Origin: Caulobacter sp. Root655
GTDB taxonomy: Bacteria; Pseudomonadota; Alphaproteobacteria; Caulobacterales; Caulobacteraceae
Length of the DNA: 56,424 nt
Assembly: GCF_001427665.1 (NCBI RefSeq)
Contig: NZ_LMHC01000008.1
Coordinates: forward strand, 1-56,424
Reading direction: 5' to 3'
Under the pieces are notes generated by a model. The model saw nothing but the letters and a program-made list of their open reading frames with translations, was not told where the DNA came from and searched no databases. Positions within the stretch are counted from its first letter, which is position 1, and each line of letters starts with the position of its first letter. The position numbers and the translations under genes were made by a program. This document shows positions 1-8,837 of the stretch, piece after piece.

Positions 1-104
1 GCGCTCTCGCCACGGCATCGCACAGCCCTCCAACCTATCAGGCGAGAACTGTTACCCATCTATCCGGGCTGGTCTGTCACCTCTCTATCCGGGCTGAACA
101 CCCT

Positions 105-126
105 CCCTCTCCCCTCCGGGAGAGGG
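105..126. repeat. Short palindrome, CCCTCTCCC/GGGAGAGGG family
   Basis: Inverted repeat with arms CCCTCT and AGAGGG upstream of the ABC-F gene. The same family occurs at 2072-2094 and 23655-23789. Just before it a 12-base direct repeat, CTATCCGGGCTG, occurs at 60-71 and 85-96. Bases 1-237 hold no convincing gene. Confidence 0.6.
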
Positions 127-237
127 TCACTCGCGCGGGCGCTCATGCCGCCACCAAGAAATCCGCCCGTCCCCTCGCCCCGCCTGCTATAGGCCCCCAT
201 CTCCTCCCTTTCCCGCCGACAGCAGACCCCACCGATC

Positions 238-2070
238 ATGGCTTCCCCGACTCGCGCCCCTGTCCTCGCCCTCAAGGACGTCCGTCTCGCCGACGGCGCC
301 AAGCCGCTGTTCGACGGCGTCGACCTGGCCCTGGAGCCGCGGATCCGCGCCTGCCTGGTCGGCCGCAACGGGGCCGGCAAGTCCACCCTGCTGAAGATCC
401 TGGCCAACCAGGGCGTCGAGCCCGACAGCGGCGAGCGCTCGGCTCAGCCCGGCGCCAAGATCGTCTATGTCAGCCAGGAGCCGGACATCGCCGGCGACAC
501 CCTGCTGGACTACTGCACGGCCGGCGGGGCCGAGGACTACGAGGCCCACGCCACCCTGGCCGACTTCGGCCTGGACTACGCCAAGAGCACGCAAGGCCTG
601 TCGGGCGGCGAGCGGCGCCGCGCCGCCCTGGCCCGCGCCTTCGCCGAGCAGCCCGACGTGCTGCTGCTGGACGAGCCGACCAACCATCTGGACATCTTCG
701 CCATCCAGACCCTGGAAGAGGAGCTGGCCGGCTCCAAGTGCGCGGCCCTGATCGTCAGCCACGACCGCGCCTTCCTCAACCGCGTCACCCAGCGCACCTT
801 CTGGCTGGAACACCGCAAGGTGCGCCGCCTGGACAAGGGCTTCGCCGAGTTCGAGATCTGGAGCGAACAGGTGCTGGCCGCCGAGGCCGACGAGGAGCGC
901 CGGCTCAACAAGCAGCTGGAGAAGGAAAACGCCTGGCTGGCCCGCGGCGTCCAGGGCCGCCGGGCCCGCAACGAAGGCCGTCGCCGCGCCCTGATGGACC
1001 TGCGCTCGCAGAAGAAGGACCTGCAGTCCGACAAGCGCGGCAGCATGACCATGGCCGTGGAAAGCTCGGGGACCTCCGGCAAGCGGGTGGTCGAGGCCAA
1101 GCACGTCACCAAGAAGTTCGGCGAGCGGGTGATCGTCGAGGACTTCTCGACCCGCATCCTGCGCGGCGACCGCGTCGCCCTGGTCGGCCCCAACGGCGCG
1201 GGCAAGACCACCCTGGTGCGGATGCTGCTGGGCGAGATCCCGATCGACGCCGGCGACATCAAGCTGGGGACCAATCTCGAGATCTCCTATGTCGACCAGA
1301 ACCGCATGGCGCTGTCGGAGAAGATGACGCTGTGGGACTTCCTGACCCCTGGCGGCGGCGACTCGATCCTGGTGCGCGGCATCCCCAAGCACGTGGCCGG
1401 CTACGCCAAGGAGTTCCTGTTCACCGAGGCCCAACTGCGCCAGCCGGTCACCAGCCTGTCGGGCGGCGAGCGCAACCGCCTGCTGCTGGCCAGGGCCCTG
1501 GCCAGCCCGACCAACCTGATGGTGCTGGACGAGCCGACCAACGACCTGGACATGGACACCCTCGACCTGCTCGAGGAGCTGTTGGCTGATTTCGAGGGAA
1601 CCCTCATCCTGGTCAGCCACGACCGCGACTTCATCGACCGCCTGGCGACCTCGACCATCGCCATGAACGGCCACGGCAAGGTGCTGGAAACCCCGGGCGG
1701 CTGGACCGACCTGATCGACCAGAACCCGGACTTCTTCAAAGGCGCCCGCGGCGCGGCCGGCGACTTCGCCACCGGCACGGGCTCCAACAAGGCCGTCCTG
1801 ACCCCGCCGCCCGCCCCGGCCCCGAAAAAGACCGTCAAGCTGTCCTACAAGGACCAGCGCCGGCTCGAGGAATGCGAGGCCCTGGTGGCCGCCAGCCCCA
1901 GGATCATCGCCGACATCGAGGCCAGGCTGGCCGATCCGGGCTTCTACGCCCGCGACCCGAACGGCTTCAACAAGGTCATGAAGGACCTCGACAAGGCCCG
2001 GGCCGACCTGGCGACGGCCGAGGAGGACTGGCTGGCGCTGGAGGAAAAGCGCGAGACGATGGTTTCCTAG
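238..2070 (+). CDS. uup: ABC-F family ATPase, Uup type
   Basis: Soluble tandem ABC ATPase without membrane segments. ABC-F proteins act on ribosomes, and Uup is also linked to DNA and precise-excision phenotypes. The 610-aa product has Walker A GRNGAGKST at residues 42-50, signature LSGGERRR, Walker B LLLDEPTNHLD, an arginine/lysine-rich inter-domain linker near residues 220-280, then a second Walker A (GPNGAGKTT), signature (LSGGERNR) and LVLDEP-like Walker B with TNDLD. After about residue 520 there is a Pro/Ala linker and a charged coiled-coil C-terminus, the Uup-type DNA-binding extension. The ATG at 238 is the first start ahead of the conserved region. The gene converges on the exporter gene that follows. 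Uup is favoured over EttA because of the C-terminal extension. Confidence 0.9.
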   Translation: MASPTRAPVLALKDVRLADGAKPLFDGVDLALEPRIRACLVGRNGAGKSTLLKILANQGVEPDSGERSAQPGAKIVYVSQEPDIAGDTLLDYCTAGGAEDYEAHATLADFGLDYAKSTQGLSGGERRRAALARAFAEQPDVLLLDEPTNHLDIFAIQTLEEELAGSKCAALIVSHDRAFLNRVTQRTFWLEHRKVRRLDKGFAEFEIWSEQVLAAEADEERRLNKQLEKENAWLARGVQGRRARNEGRRRALMDLRSQKKDLQSDKRGSMTMAVESSGTSGKRVVEAKHVTKKFGERVIVEDFSTRILRGDRVALVGPNGAGKTTLVRMLLGEIPIDAGDIKLGTNLEISYVDQNRMALSEKMTLWDFLTPGGGDSILVRGIPKHVAGYAKEFLFTEAQLRQPVTSLSGGERNRLLLARALASPTNLMVLDEPTNDLDMDTLDLLEELLADFEGTLILVSHDRDFIDRLATSTIAMNGHGKVLETPGGWTDLIDQNPDFFKGARGAAGDFATGTGSNKAVLTPPPAPAPKKTVKLSYKDQRRLEECEALVAASPRIIADIEARLADPGFYARDPNGFNKVMKDLDKARADLATAEEDWLALEEKRETMVS

Positions 2071-2071
2071 A

Positions 2072-2094
2072 ACCCTCTCCCTCTGGGAGAGGGT
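2072..2094. terminator. Palindrome between convergent genes
   Basis: Perfect inverted repeat ACCCTCTCCC-TCT-GGGAGAGGGT, starting one base after the uup stop and before the end of the exporter gene on the other strand. Its position suits a shared bidirectional terminator, although no T-run follows. It belongs to the same repeat family as 105-126. Confidence 0.5.
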
Positions 2095-2104
2095 CCAGGC
2101 AACG

Positions 2105-3007
2105 CTAATCGTGCAGCGGCGCCTCTTGCCGTCGCCCCGACTGGTCCGACATCGTGGCGCCGACCGAGGCGGCGATGACCAGGGCGATGGCCAGCCACTG
2201 GCGGGCGACCAGGTGTTCGCCCAGCACCAGCAGCCCCACCAGCGCCCCGACCGCCGGCTCCAGGCTCAGCACCACCCCGAAGCTGCGTTTCGAGATGCCG
2301 CGCATGGCGACCATCTCCAGCGAATAGGGCAAGGCGCTGGAGACCAGGGCCACCACCAGGCCCAGGCCAATGGCGACGGGGTCGAGCAGCCGGGCCCCGG
2401 CCGCGACGATCCCGAACGGGGCGATGATCAGGGCCGCCGTCAGCATGCCCAGGGCCACCGACTGGCCGCCGTGCAGGTGCCCGGTCCGTTGCCCCGCCAC
2501 GATGTAGAGCGCCCAGAACACCGCCGCCGCCGCCGCGAAGGCCACCCCGACCGGGTCGAGGTCGAGGCTGGAATCGCCCAGCGGCAACAGCAGGGCCAGA
2601 CCCAGCACGGCCAGGCCGATCCAGGCGAAATGGCTGAGGCGGCGGGCGTGCAGCAGGGCCAGGCTCAGCGGCCCGGTGAACTCGATGGCGATGGCCAGGC
2701 CCAGCGGGATCGTGCGGATGGCCATGTAGAAGCACAGGTTCATCGCCCCCATCACCGCGCCATAGAAGACGACGGCCATCAGGTCCTTGCGGTTCAGCGG
2801 CGTGCGCCACGGCCGCCAGACCAGGCATAGCACCAGGGCGGAAAAGCCGACCCGATAGGCGCTGGTCCCCTGGGCCCCGACCAGCGGGAACAGCGACTTG
2901 GCCAGCGACGTCCCGACGCACAGCGAGACCATCGCCCCCAGCAGGCAGACATAGGGCAGGAAGGCGGCGAACCCAGCGGTCGAATGGGGGGCGGAAGCTC
3001 TGGACAT
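2105..3007 (-). CDS. EamA-family (DMT) inner-membrane transporter, RhtA-like exporter
   Basis: 300-aa integral membrane protein with about ten hydrophobic segments forming two EamA repeats. The first half holds the usual small-residue pattern (GTSAYRVGFSALVLCLVWRP) and the second ends with SLEPAVGALVGLLVLGE, typical of RhtA/YddG-like exporters of amino acids such as threonine and homoserine. The ATG at 3007 is 82 bp from the start of a divergent Lrp/AsnC regulator, an arrangement common for amino-acid exporters and their sensors, so an amino-acid or amino-acid-analogue substrate is inferred. The exact substrate cannot be read from sequence. Confidence 0.8.
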   Translation of the reverse strand: MSRASAPHSTAGFAAFLPYVCLLGAMVSLCVGTSLAKSLFPLVGAQGTSAYRVGFSALVLCLVWRPWRTPLNRKDLMAVVFYGAVMGAMNLCFYMAIRTIPLGLAIAIEFTGPLSLALLHARRLSHFAWIGLAVLGLALLLPLGDSSLDLDPVGVAFAAAAAVFWALYIVAGQRTGHLHGGQSVALGMLTAALIIAPFGIVAAGARLLDPVAIGLGLVVALVSSALPYSLEMVAMRGISKRSFGVVLSLEPAVGALVGLLVLGEHLVARQWLAIALVIAASVGATMSDQSGRRQEAPLHD

Positions 3008-3088
3008 CGCCGCAAACTAGCGAAAAGGATGCGACGGGGGGCGGCGATTTCAACCGTTCAAGCAACTGTTTTCGTCACGGAGGATCAA

Positions 3089-3568
3089 TTGGCGACCGAA
3101 ACCGTCACGCTCGACGCGTTCGACCACCACCTGCTGGAGCTGGTGCGGCGCGACACCCTGCAGCCGGCGCGGATCCTGGCCAAGACGGTGGGCCTGTCGG
3201 AGTCGGCGGTGCTGCGCCGGTTGCGGCGCTTGCGCGCCGAGGGGGTGATCGTCGCCGACGTCGCCGTGCTGGACCCCGCCCGCCTGGGCGCGGCGATCAC
3301 CCTGCATGTGCTGGTGGAGATGGAACGCGAGCGCGCCATGGCCGCCTTCGCCGAAGTCCTGCGCGAGCGGCCCGAGGTGCTGGGAGCCTGGCAGGTGACC
3401 GGCCGGACCGACTTCCTGCTGACCCTGGCCGTGCCCTCGATGGAAGCCTATGACGCCTTCATCCGCGATGTGCTGAGCGACGAGCGCCAGGTGCGGACCT
3501 TCCAGACCCTGGTCACCCTGCGCGAGGTCGTCCGCTTCGATCCGCGCCGCGCGCCGCTGGCGTTCTGA
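3089..3568 (+). CDS. Lrp/AsnC-family transcriptional regulator
   Basis: 159-aa regulator with an N-terminal winged HTH (FDHHLLELVRRD, then ARILAKTVGLSESAVLRRLR) and a C-terminal AsnC ligand-binding domain (GAWQVTGRTDFLLTLAVPSM). The start chosen is TTG at 3089, because a strong ribosome site GGAGG lies at 3079-3083. The reading frame stays open further upstream, but that would add 35 residues unlike the family and overlap the divergent gene. It probably controls the exporter transcribed away from it. The last codons form half of a terminator hairpin shared with the next, convergent gene. Confidence 0.85.
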   Translation: MATETVTLDAFDHHLLELVRRDTLQPARILAKTVGLSESAVLRRLRRLRAEGVIVADVAVLDPARLGAAITLHVLVEMERERAMAAFAEVLRERPEVLGAWQVTGRTDFLLTLAVPSMEAYDAFIRDVLSDERQVRTFQTLVTLREVVRFDPRRAPLAF

Positions 3569-3585
3569 GGCGAGGCCTCAGAACG
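3561..3585. terminator. Bidirectional hairpin spanning two convergent stop codons
   Basis: Perfect 11-bp arms CGTTCTGAGGC and GCCTCAGAACG with a 3-base loop. The stop codons of both convergent genes (3566-3568 on plus, 3578-3580 on minus) lie in the arms, and as a result both proteins end in Ala-Phe. No long T-run is seen on either side. Confidence 0.6.
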
Positions 3586-3775
3586 CCTCGTCTTCCTCGA
3601 CGCCCTCTTCCGCCTCGCCGCCCATGGCCGCTTCCAGGCTCTCGATGATGTCGTCCATCTGGGCTGGGGTGATCTCGACATAGAGGGCGTCGCCGCCGAC
3701 CGCCGAAACCAGCAGGCGGTAGCCGTTCTCGGTCTCGTGCAGGCTGAAGGTTTCGAGGGATTGCAGCTTGGCCAT
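3578..3775 (-). CDS. Small conserved-looking acidic hypothetical protein
   Basis: 65-aa product starting MAKLQSLETFSLHETENGY, with a short beta-rich core and a very acidic tail (EAEEGVEEDEAF). No recognisable domain. An in-frame ATG at 3841 would add 22 residues; the shorter start is preferred because the extension is basic and low in complexity, but neither start has a clear ribosome site. It ends inside the shared hairpin at 3561-3585. Confidence 0.55.
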   Translation of the reverse strand: MAKLQSLETFSLHETENGYRLLVSAVGGDALYVEITPAQMDDIIESLEAAMGGEAEEGVEEDEAF

Positions 3776-3863
3776 GGCGGGGTTCCGGACGTTCGGGAAT
3801 GGGAAGGCGCGGATATAGGCGCGTCCGGACGGTTTCGCCATGGAGGCTTTGCCGTAGGCGGCC

Positions 3864-4760
3864 CTACCCTCGCCGCCGATACAGATAGTCCGCCGGCAGG
3901 CCCATCCGCTGGCAGGCCTCGACCGCCGGCGTGCCGCGCACCGGCAGGCGGTCGGCGGCCGCCCCGGCCCAGCGGACCAGGCGGCCCTCGATGGGTCCCA
4001 GGTCCCAGGCGGCGCCCAGGCCCACCACCGCGCGGACCGCCGGCGGGGTGATCGCCACCGCCGCCCGGATCAGCGCCCCCTGCAGGCCGCGCAGCGGGGC
4101 CGGCAGGATCGCCGTCTTCCGCATCAGCGCCAGGAACTCGAAGACGATCTCCGAGCGCTCCAGCCCCGGCAGCATGGCCGCCAGCCGCGCCTCCCATTCC
4201 GCCACCGAGGCCGGAGCGCCGGTCGCGCCGTACAGGGCCGCCGCCGGCCCCGCCTCGGCGTAGAACCGGTCGCGGTCGGCGACGCTCAGCGGGGTCGCAT
4301 AGGCGTGGTAGGCCTCCAGGAAGCCGAAGCTGGCGGTGGCCTGCACCCAGTCCAGCAACGCCGCGTCGTTGGCCCGGTAGGCCGCGCCGGCCGGGGTGTC
4401 GCCGGTGACCTTGTCGTGCATCCGCCGCACGCCGGCGATCATCGTCTGGGCCGCCGAGCGCGCGCCATAGACCGTGACCATCGCCGCCAGGCCGGTGCGC
4501 TTGAGGCGCGGCAGGGGATCGCTCCGAAAGCTGCTGTGCTCCCAGACGCCGGTCCGCACCCGTGGCTCGGCCAGTTCCAGGATCACCGCCGTCACCCCGC
4601 CGACGAACAGCGACACCGGGTTCTTGAACACCCGCCACGACACCGAGTCCGGCGCGGCCAGGGCCGGCTCGCCGGCGGGGACGCGGAAATCGAAGTGGCG
4701 GCCGTCCGGTTGGATCAGGCTCTGGACCAGCCCGGCAAGGCGGCCGTCGCCATCCGTCAC
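3864..4760 (-). CDS. Oxygenase MpaB-family protein (DUF2236)
   Basis: 298-aa protein of the MpaB/latex-clearing (DUF2236) family. Landmarks are WRVFKNPVSLFVGG near the N-terminus, ELAEPRVRTGVWEHSSF, the RTGLAAMVTVYG segment, and the histidine-containing RRMHDKVTG and EAYHAYATP stretches that in this family supply haem or metal ligands. It starts with GTG at 4760, with one base between it and the TGA of the acyl-CoA synthetase upstream, so translation is probably coupled and the two genes form an operon. The pairing suggests a role in lipid or hydrocarbon metabolism. The substrate is unknown. Confidence 0.75.
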   Translation of the reverse strand: MTDGDGRLAGLVQSLIQPDGRHFDFRVPAGEPALAAPDSVSWRVFKNPVSLFVGGVTAVILELAEPRVRTGVWEHSSFRSDPLPRLKRTGLAAMVTVYGARSAAQTMIAGVRRMHDKVTGDTPAGAAYRANDAALLDWVQATASFGFLEAYHAYATPLSVADRDRFYAEAGPAAALYGATGAPASVAEWEARLAAMLPGLERSEIVFEFLALMRKTAILPAPLRGLQGALIRAAVAITPPAVRAVVGLGAAWDLGPIEGRLVRWAGAAADRLPVRGTPAVEACQRMGLPADYLYRRRG

Positions 4761-4761
4761 C

Positions 4762-6354
4762 TCAGTTCACCCGGCGGGTCATGCCCGCCCAATAGGGGTC
4801 GCGCAGTTCGCGGCGCAGGATCTTGCCCGAGGCGTTGCGCGGCAGGGCCGCGACGAAGTCGATGGTCTTGGGGGCCTTGAAGGCGGCGATGCGGGTGCGG
4901 GCGAAGGCGATGATGTCGGCCGGGTCGACCGGCGCGCCGGGCTTCAGCGCCACCACCGCCTTGACCGCCTCGCCCCAGGTGTCGTCGGGCACGCCGATCA
5001 CCGCCACCTCGGCGACGTGCGGATGGCCGTAGACGGCGCTCTCGACCTCGGCCGGATAGATGTTCTCGCCGCCGCTGATGATCATGTCCTTCACCCGGTC
5101 ATGGATGAACAGGTAGCCGTCGGCGTCGATATAGCCGGCGTCGCCGGTCCGCAGCCAGCCGTCCTCGTCGATCGTGTCGGCCGTCGCCTCCGGCAGCTTC
5201 CAGTAGCCGGCCATGTTGGCGGGCGAGCGGATCGCCACCTCGCCGACCTCGCCGGTCGGCAGGCTCTCGCCGTCCGGGCCCAGCACCTTCAGTTCGACGC
5301 CGGGCATCGGCAGGCCGGCCGAGCGCATGCGGGCGTTGCCGGCCGGGTCGTGGTCCTGGGGCGGCAGGTAGACCACCGTGCCGGTGGTCTCGGTCATGCC
5401 GTACTGCTGGACGAAGCCGCAGCCAAACACCTCGACGCACTCGCGCAGCAGGTCCAGCGGGATCGGCGCGGCCCCGTAGAGGATGTAGGTCAGGCGGCTG
5501 TAATCGACCTGGCGGGCGCGCGGCAGGCGCACCACGATCTGCAGGGCGGACGGCACCATGAACATCTTGGAGACCCGGTCGCGTTCGATGAAGTCCAGCA
5601 CCTTGGCCGGGTCGAACTCGCGAGCCACCACGCCCTTGGCGCCGTTGACCAGCCCGACCACGCCCCAGCCGGTGCCGCCGATATGGGCCACCGGCATGGC
5701 CACCAGGCTGACGTCGTCGGGGCCCCAGCGGTTCCAGTCCATGTCGGCCACGGCGGCCAGCCGGCGCGGGGCCAGGATGTTGTTGTGGGTCAGCATCGCG
5801 CCCTTCGGCCGGCCGGTGGTGCCGGAGGTGTAGAGTTGGATCGCGATGTCGGCGCTGGTGACCCGGACGTCCGGCGTGACGCACGGCGCGGCGTCGCGCC
5901 AGGCGACGAACTCCGGGTGGCCGTACTCGTTGTCCTCCATGGCGATCAGCCTGGGCTGGTCGAGGATCAGTTCGGCCACGTCGCGGACATGGGCGATCAG
6001 CTCGGGGCCGACGAACACCATGCGGGCCTCGGCGTCGCCCAGGATGTAGGCGATCTCGCGCGGGGCCAGGCGCCAGCCGATCGGGGCCAGCACCACCCCG
6101 GCCTTGGCCGCGCCGAACAGCAGCTCGAAATAGTGGTCGCTGTTCTTGCCGACATAGGCGATGCGGTCGCCCTGGATCAGGCCCTCGGCCAGCAGGGCGT
6201 TGGCGACCTGGTCGGTGTGGCGGTCGAAGTCGGCGAAGCTGGTCCGCCGCCCCTCGAACACCAGGGCCGTCGCCTCGGGCCGCGCCGCGTGATGGTAGCG
6301 GGCGACGTCGCCCAGGGTCGTCATGCGATCGAAATCGACGGCGGGTCCGGACAT
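4762..6354 (-). CDS. Long-chain acyl-CoA synthetase (AMP-forming)
   Basis: 530-aa ANL-superfamily enzyme that activates a carboxylic acid to acyl-AMP and then the CoA thioester. Core motifs in order: phosphate loop YTSGTTGRPKGAMLTH (about residues 174-190), YGMTETTG, the hinge GWLRTGDAGYIDADGYLFIHD, DRVKDMIISGGENIYPAEVE (near 415), and the catalytic lysine in ASGKILRREL near the C-terminus. The ATG at 6354 is preceded by a good ribosome site (GAGGAGAGG), while the open frame extends 35 residues further without support. It is the first gene of a two-gene unit with the MpaB-like gene. Fatty acid is the likeliest substrate class. Confidence 0.85.
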   Translation of the reverse strand: MSGPAVDFDRMTTLGDVARYHHAARPEATALVFEGRRTSFADFDRHTDQVANALLAEGLIQGDRIAYVGKNSDHYFELLFGAAKAGVVLAPIGWRLAPREIAYILGDAEARMVFVGPELIAHVRDVAELILDQPRLIAMEDNEYGHPEFVAWRDAAPCVTPDVRVTSADIAIQLYTSGTTGRPKGAMLTHNNILAPRRLAAVADMDWNRWGPDDVSLVAMPVAHIGGTGWGVVGLVNGAKGVVAREFDPAKVLDFIERDRVSKMFMVPSALQIVVRLPRARQVDYSRLTYILYGAAPIPLDLLRECVEVFGCGFVQQYGMTETTGTVVYLPPQDHDPAGNARMRSAGLPMPGVELKVLGPDGESLPTGEVGEVAIRSPANMAGYWKLPEATADTIDEDGWLRTGDAGYIDADGYLFIHDRVKDMIISGGENIYPAEVESAVYGHPHVAEVAVIGVPDDTWGEAVKAVVALKPGAPVDPADIIAFARTRIAAFKAPKTIDFVAALPRNASGKILRRELRDPYWAGMTRRVN

Positions 6355-6507
6355 GCTGACGCCTCTCCTCGCGCGGGGGTCGAAGCGATCTTGGCGCCGC
6401 CTTCGGTTCACGAACCCCAGGATGATGGCCATTTCCGGTGCGCGGCTAGCGGAAAACACGGTTTACGGGCGGATGGGTGCGGGATCTCGGACTCGGTTGC
6501 CCCCACG

Positions 6508-6613
6508 GTTGTCATCCCGGCCGTAGCGAAGCGAAGAGCCGGGACCCAGGGCCACCGCATCGCGCCGGCCCCTGGGTCCCGGACAGCCTCTGCGAGGCTT
6601 CCGGGATGACAAC
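6508..6613. repeat. Paired palindromic repeat, GTCATCCCGG family
   Basis: Begins GTTGTCATCCCGG and ends CCGGGATGACAAC, with inner arms GGGACCCAGG and CCTGGGTCCC. A related copy is nested inside another repeat at 41186-41286. It fills most of the gap between the acyl-CoA synthetase and the histidine kinase gene; nothing else was recognised between 6355 and 6782. Confidence 0.75.
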
Positions 6614-6782
6614 TGTAGGAGGGTTTGACGCCAGCCAGGAATTTCAAGGCCCTCCCCGGCCAGGCCGCCGCGACCGCCCCCCGCGACCGCCCTCGCCAAG
6701 CGTAACCGCTTGACCCGGCGCGGCGGCCATTCTCTGTTGGCGCGGTCCACGCAAGGGTGAGCGCGTCCGGTTGGCGGAAGAC

Positions 6783-8480
6783 ATGGTCCAGACCGCTCCC
6801 GCCGCAGAGGCTGGGTCGCCGCCGCCGCGAGCCGCCACCGTGCGACGGCGCCTGCTGCTGATGGCCTTGAGCCTGGTGGTCCCGGCCATGATCTTCATGG
6901 CCCTGCTGGCCCGCGCCGAGTTCGGCGAAAGCCGCGCCCGCTATGAACAGCAGCTGGTCGTCACCACCCGCGCCCTGGCCCTGGCCACCGACCGCCAGAT
7001 CGGCCAGGGGCAGAGCATCCTGCAGACCCTGGCCGTGTCGCCCGCCCTGACCTCCGGCGACATCCCCGCCTTCGAGCGCCAGGCCCGGGCGGCCGTCCAG
7101 GGCGGCGACGGCTGGATCGTGCTGCTCGACCGCCGGGGACAGGTGGTCAACACCCGGCTGCCGCCCGGCGCGCCGACGCCGCGCAGCCCCTTGCCGCCCG
7201 AGCGTTGGGAGGTGGTGCGTTCGGGCCGCACCACGGTCTCCAACCTCACCCTCGGCGTGGTGGCCGGCCAGCCGATCGTCGCCATCGACATGCCGGTCAT
7301 CGTCGACGGCGAACTGCACGACCTGGCCTATATCCAGACGCCCAAGGCCTTCGCCTCGCTGTTCGCCGCCCAGAACGTGCCGTCGACCTGGACGGCCAGC
7401 ATCATCGACCGCGACTTCTCGCTGGTGGCGCGGTCGCGCGACCAGGACCGCTTCCTGGGCCGCAAGGCCAGCACCGACATGCGCGAGGCCATGACCCGGA
7501 GCAACGAAGGGGTGGTGCTGAGCCAGACCCTGGACGGCACCCCCACCCTGTCGGCCTTCAGCCGCTCGCCGACCAGCGGCTGGGCGTTCATCGTCGGCGT
7601 GCCGCGGGCCGAGCTGAACCGGGCCAACTGGATGTCGGTCGGCCTGCTGACCCTGGCCAGCGTGGTGCTGCTGGCCATCGGCGCGGCCGTGGCCCTGGTG
7701 TTCTCGCGCGACATCTCGGTCGCCGTGCGCGGCCTGGCGATCGACGCCCGGGCGGTGGTGGCCGGCGAGGAGATCGCCCCGACGCCCGGCGGCCTGAGCG
7801 AGATCGCCGAGGTGCGGGCCGCCCTGCACGACGCCGCCGCCCAGCTGCGGGCCCGCGAGGCCGAGGAGGAGCGGGCCCACCAGCGCCAGCAGCTGATGAT
7901 CAACGAGCTGAACCACCGGGTGAAGAACACCCTGTCCACCGTGCAGTCCCTGGCTCGCCAGAGCCTGGGACGCCCGACCGACACGCCCGGCCTGCCGGCC
8001 TTCAACGAGCGGCTGATGGCCCTGGCCCGGGCCCATGACCTGCTGACCCAGAGCGTCTGGCAGGGCGCCGAGATGCAGGCCATCCTGCGCCAGACGCTGG
8101 AGCCCTATATCGACCGGACCGTCCTGGCCGGGCCGCCGATCGCCCTGTCGCCCAACGCCGCCCTGGCCCTGTCGATGGTGTTCCACGAGCTGGCGACCAA
8201 CGCGCTCAAATACGGGGCCCTGTCGACGTCGGAAGGCACGGTGGCCGTGGTCTGGCACGCCGACCCCACCGCCCTGCACCAGGTCACCCTGCACTGGGAG
8301 GAGCGCGGCGGCCCGACCGTCGCCTCGCCCAGCCGCGCGGGCTTCGGCTCGCGCCTGATCGCCGCCAGCCTGAAGTCCGACCTCGGCGGCCAGGCGCGCT
8401 TCGACTACCGCCCGTCGGGCCTGGTCTGCGTGCTGACCCTGTCGCTGCCGAGACCGGCGGAGGGGGACACGCCGCCTTGA
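6783..8480 (+). CDS. HWE-family sensor histidine kinase with extracytoplasmic sensor
   Basis: 565-aa membrane kinase. An N-terminal transmembrane helix (about residues 20-43) is followed by a periplasmic CACHE-like sensor of roughly 230 residues and a second helix (LLTLASVVLLAIGAAVALVF). The cytoplasmic part has the H-box LNHRVKNTLSTVQSLARQ with His378 as phospho-acceptor, the N-box HELATNALKYGALS, and the HWEERGGP element that defines HWE kinases. In alphaproteobacteria these often act in general-stress or light signalling. No response regulator is adjacent. The frame allows a TTG start four codons upstream (6771); the ATG at 6783 is preferred. Confidence 0.82.
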   Translation: MVQTAPAAEAGSPPPRAATVRRRLLLMALSLVVPAMIFMALLARAEFGESRARYEQQLVVTTRALALATDRQIGQGQSILQTLAVSPALTSGDIPAFERQARAAVQGGDGWIVLLDRRGQVVNTRLPPGAPTPRSPLPPERWEVVRSGRTTVSNLTLGVVAGQPIVAIDMPVIVDGELHDLAYIQTPKAFASLFAAQNVPSTWTASIIDRDFSLVARSRDQDRFLGRKASTDMREAMTRSNEGVVLSQTLDGTPTLSAFSRSPTSGWAFIVGVPRAELNRANWMSVGLLTLASVVLLAIGAAVALVFSRDISVAVRGLAIDARAVVAGEEIAPTPGGLSEIAEVRAALHDAAAQLRAREAEEERAHQRQQLMINELNHRVKNTLSTVQSLARQSLGRPTDTPGLPAFNERLMALARAHDLLTQSVWQGAEMQAILRQTLEPYIDRTVLAGPPIALSPNAALALSMVFHELATNALKYGALSTSEGTVAVVWHADPTALHQVTLHWEERGGPTVASPSRAGFGSRLIAASLKSDLGGQARFDYRPSGLVCVLTLSLPRPAEGDTPP

Positions 8481-8482
8481 GT

Positions 8483-8701
8483 CCGCTCATCCCGGCGAAC
8501 GCCCGTAGGCGCTAAGTTACAAACGTCCTCATCCTGAGGCGCCCGCGTAGCGGGCCTCGAAGGACGCAGGGCCGGCCAGCTTCGTGCGTCCTTCGAGGCT
8601 CGCCGCGTTGCGCCGAGCACCTCAGGATGAGGAAAATCAAGCCAAGCCATAGACCCTCACGCCCAAACTTAGCGCCCATGGGCGTTCGCCGGGATGAGCG
8701 G
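8483..8701. repeat. Nested inverted-repeat element (MITE-like) with 36-bp outer arms
   Basis: Outer arms at 8483-8518 and 8666-8701 are inverted copies matching at 34 of 36 positions (they begin CCGCTCATCCCGG and end in its complement). Inside, at 8527-8632, lies a complete pair of the CTCATCCTGAGG/GAAGGACGCA repeat family. The element begins two bases after the kinase stop codon. The motif CGCTAAGTT next to the outer arms recurs at 43412, followed there by AGGGCGTG. Confidence 0.8.
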
Positions 8702-8766
8702 AAACGAGGGCGCCGCTAGTAAGTCGTTTCTGAATTAGCCCAAGACCTAGGCAATTGCGGTTCGGC

Positions 8767-8802
8767 GACCATCGATCGATTGCGCCCCGCCCCGCGATGG
8801 TC
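8767..8802. promoter_or_regulatory. Inverted repeat upstream of rutB
   Basis: Arms GACCATCG and CGATGGTC separated by 20 bases, 35 bp before the rutB start. It could be an operator or a leader hairpin. It does not match the E. coli RutR site as I know it (TTGACCA-NN-TGGTCAA). Confidence 0.35.
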
Positions 8803-8837
8803 TTACCTGCGTCGCTCACCCTTAGGGTCAAGAGCCT

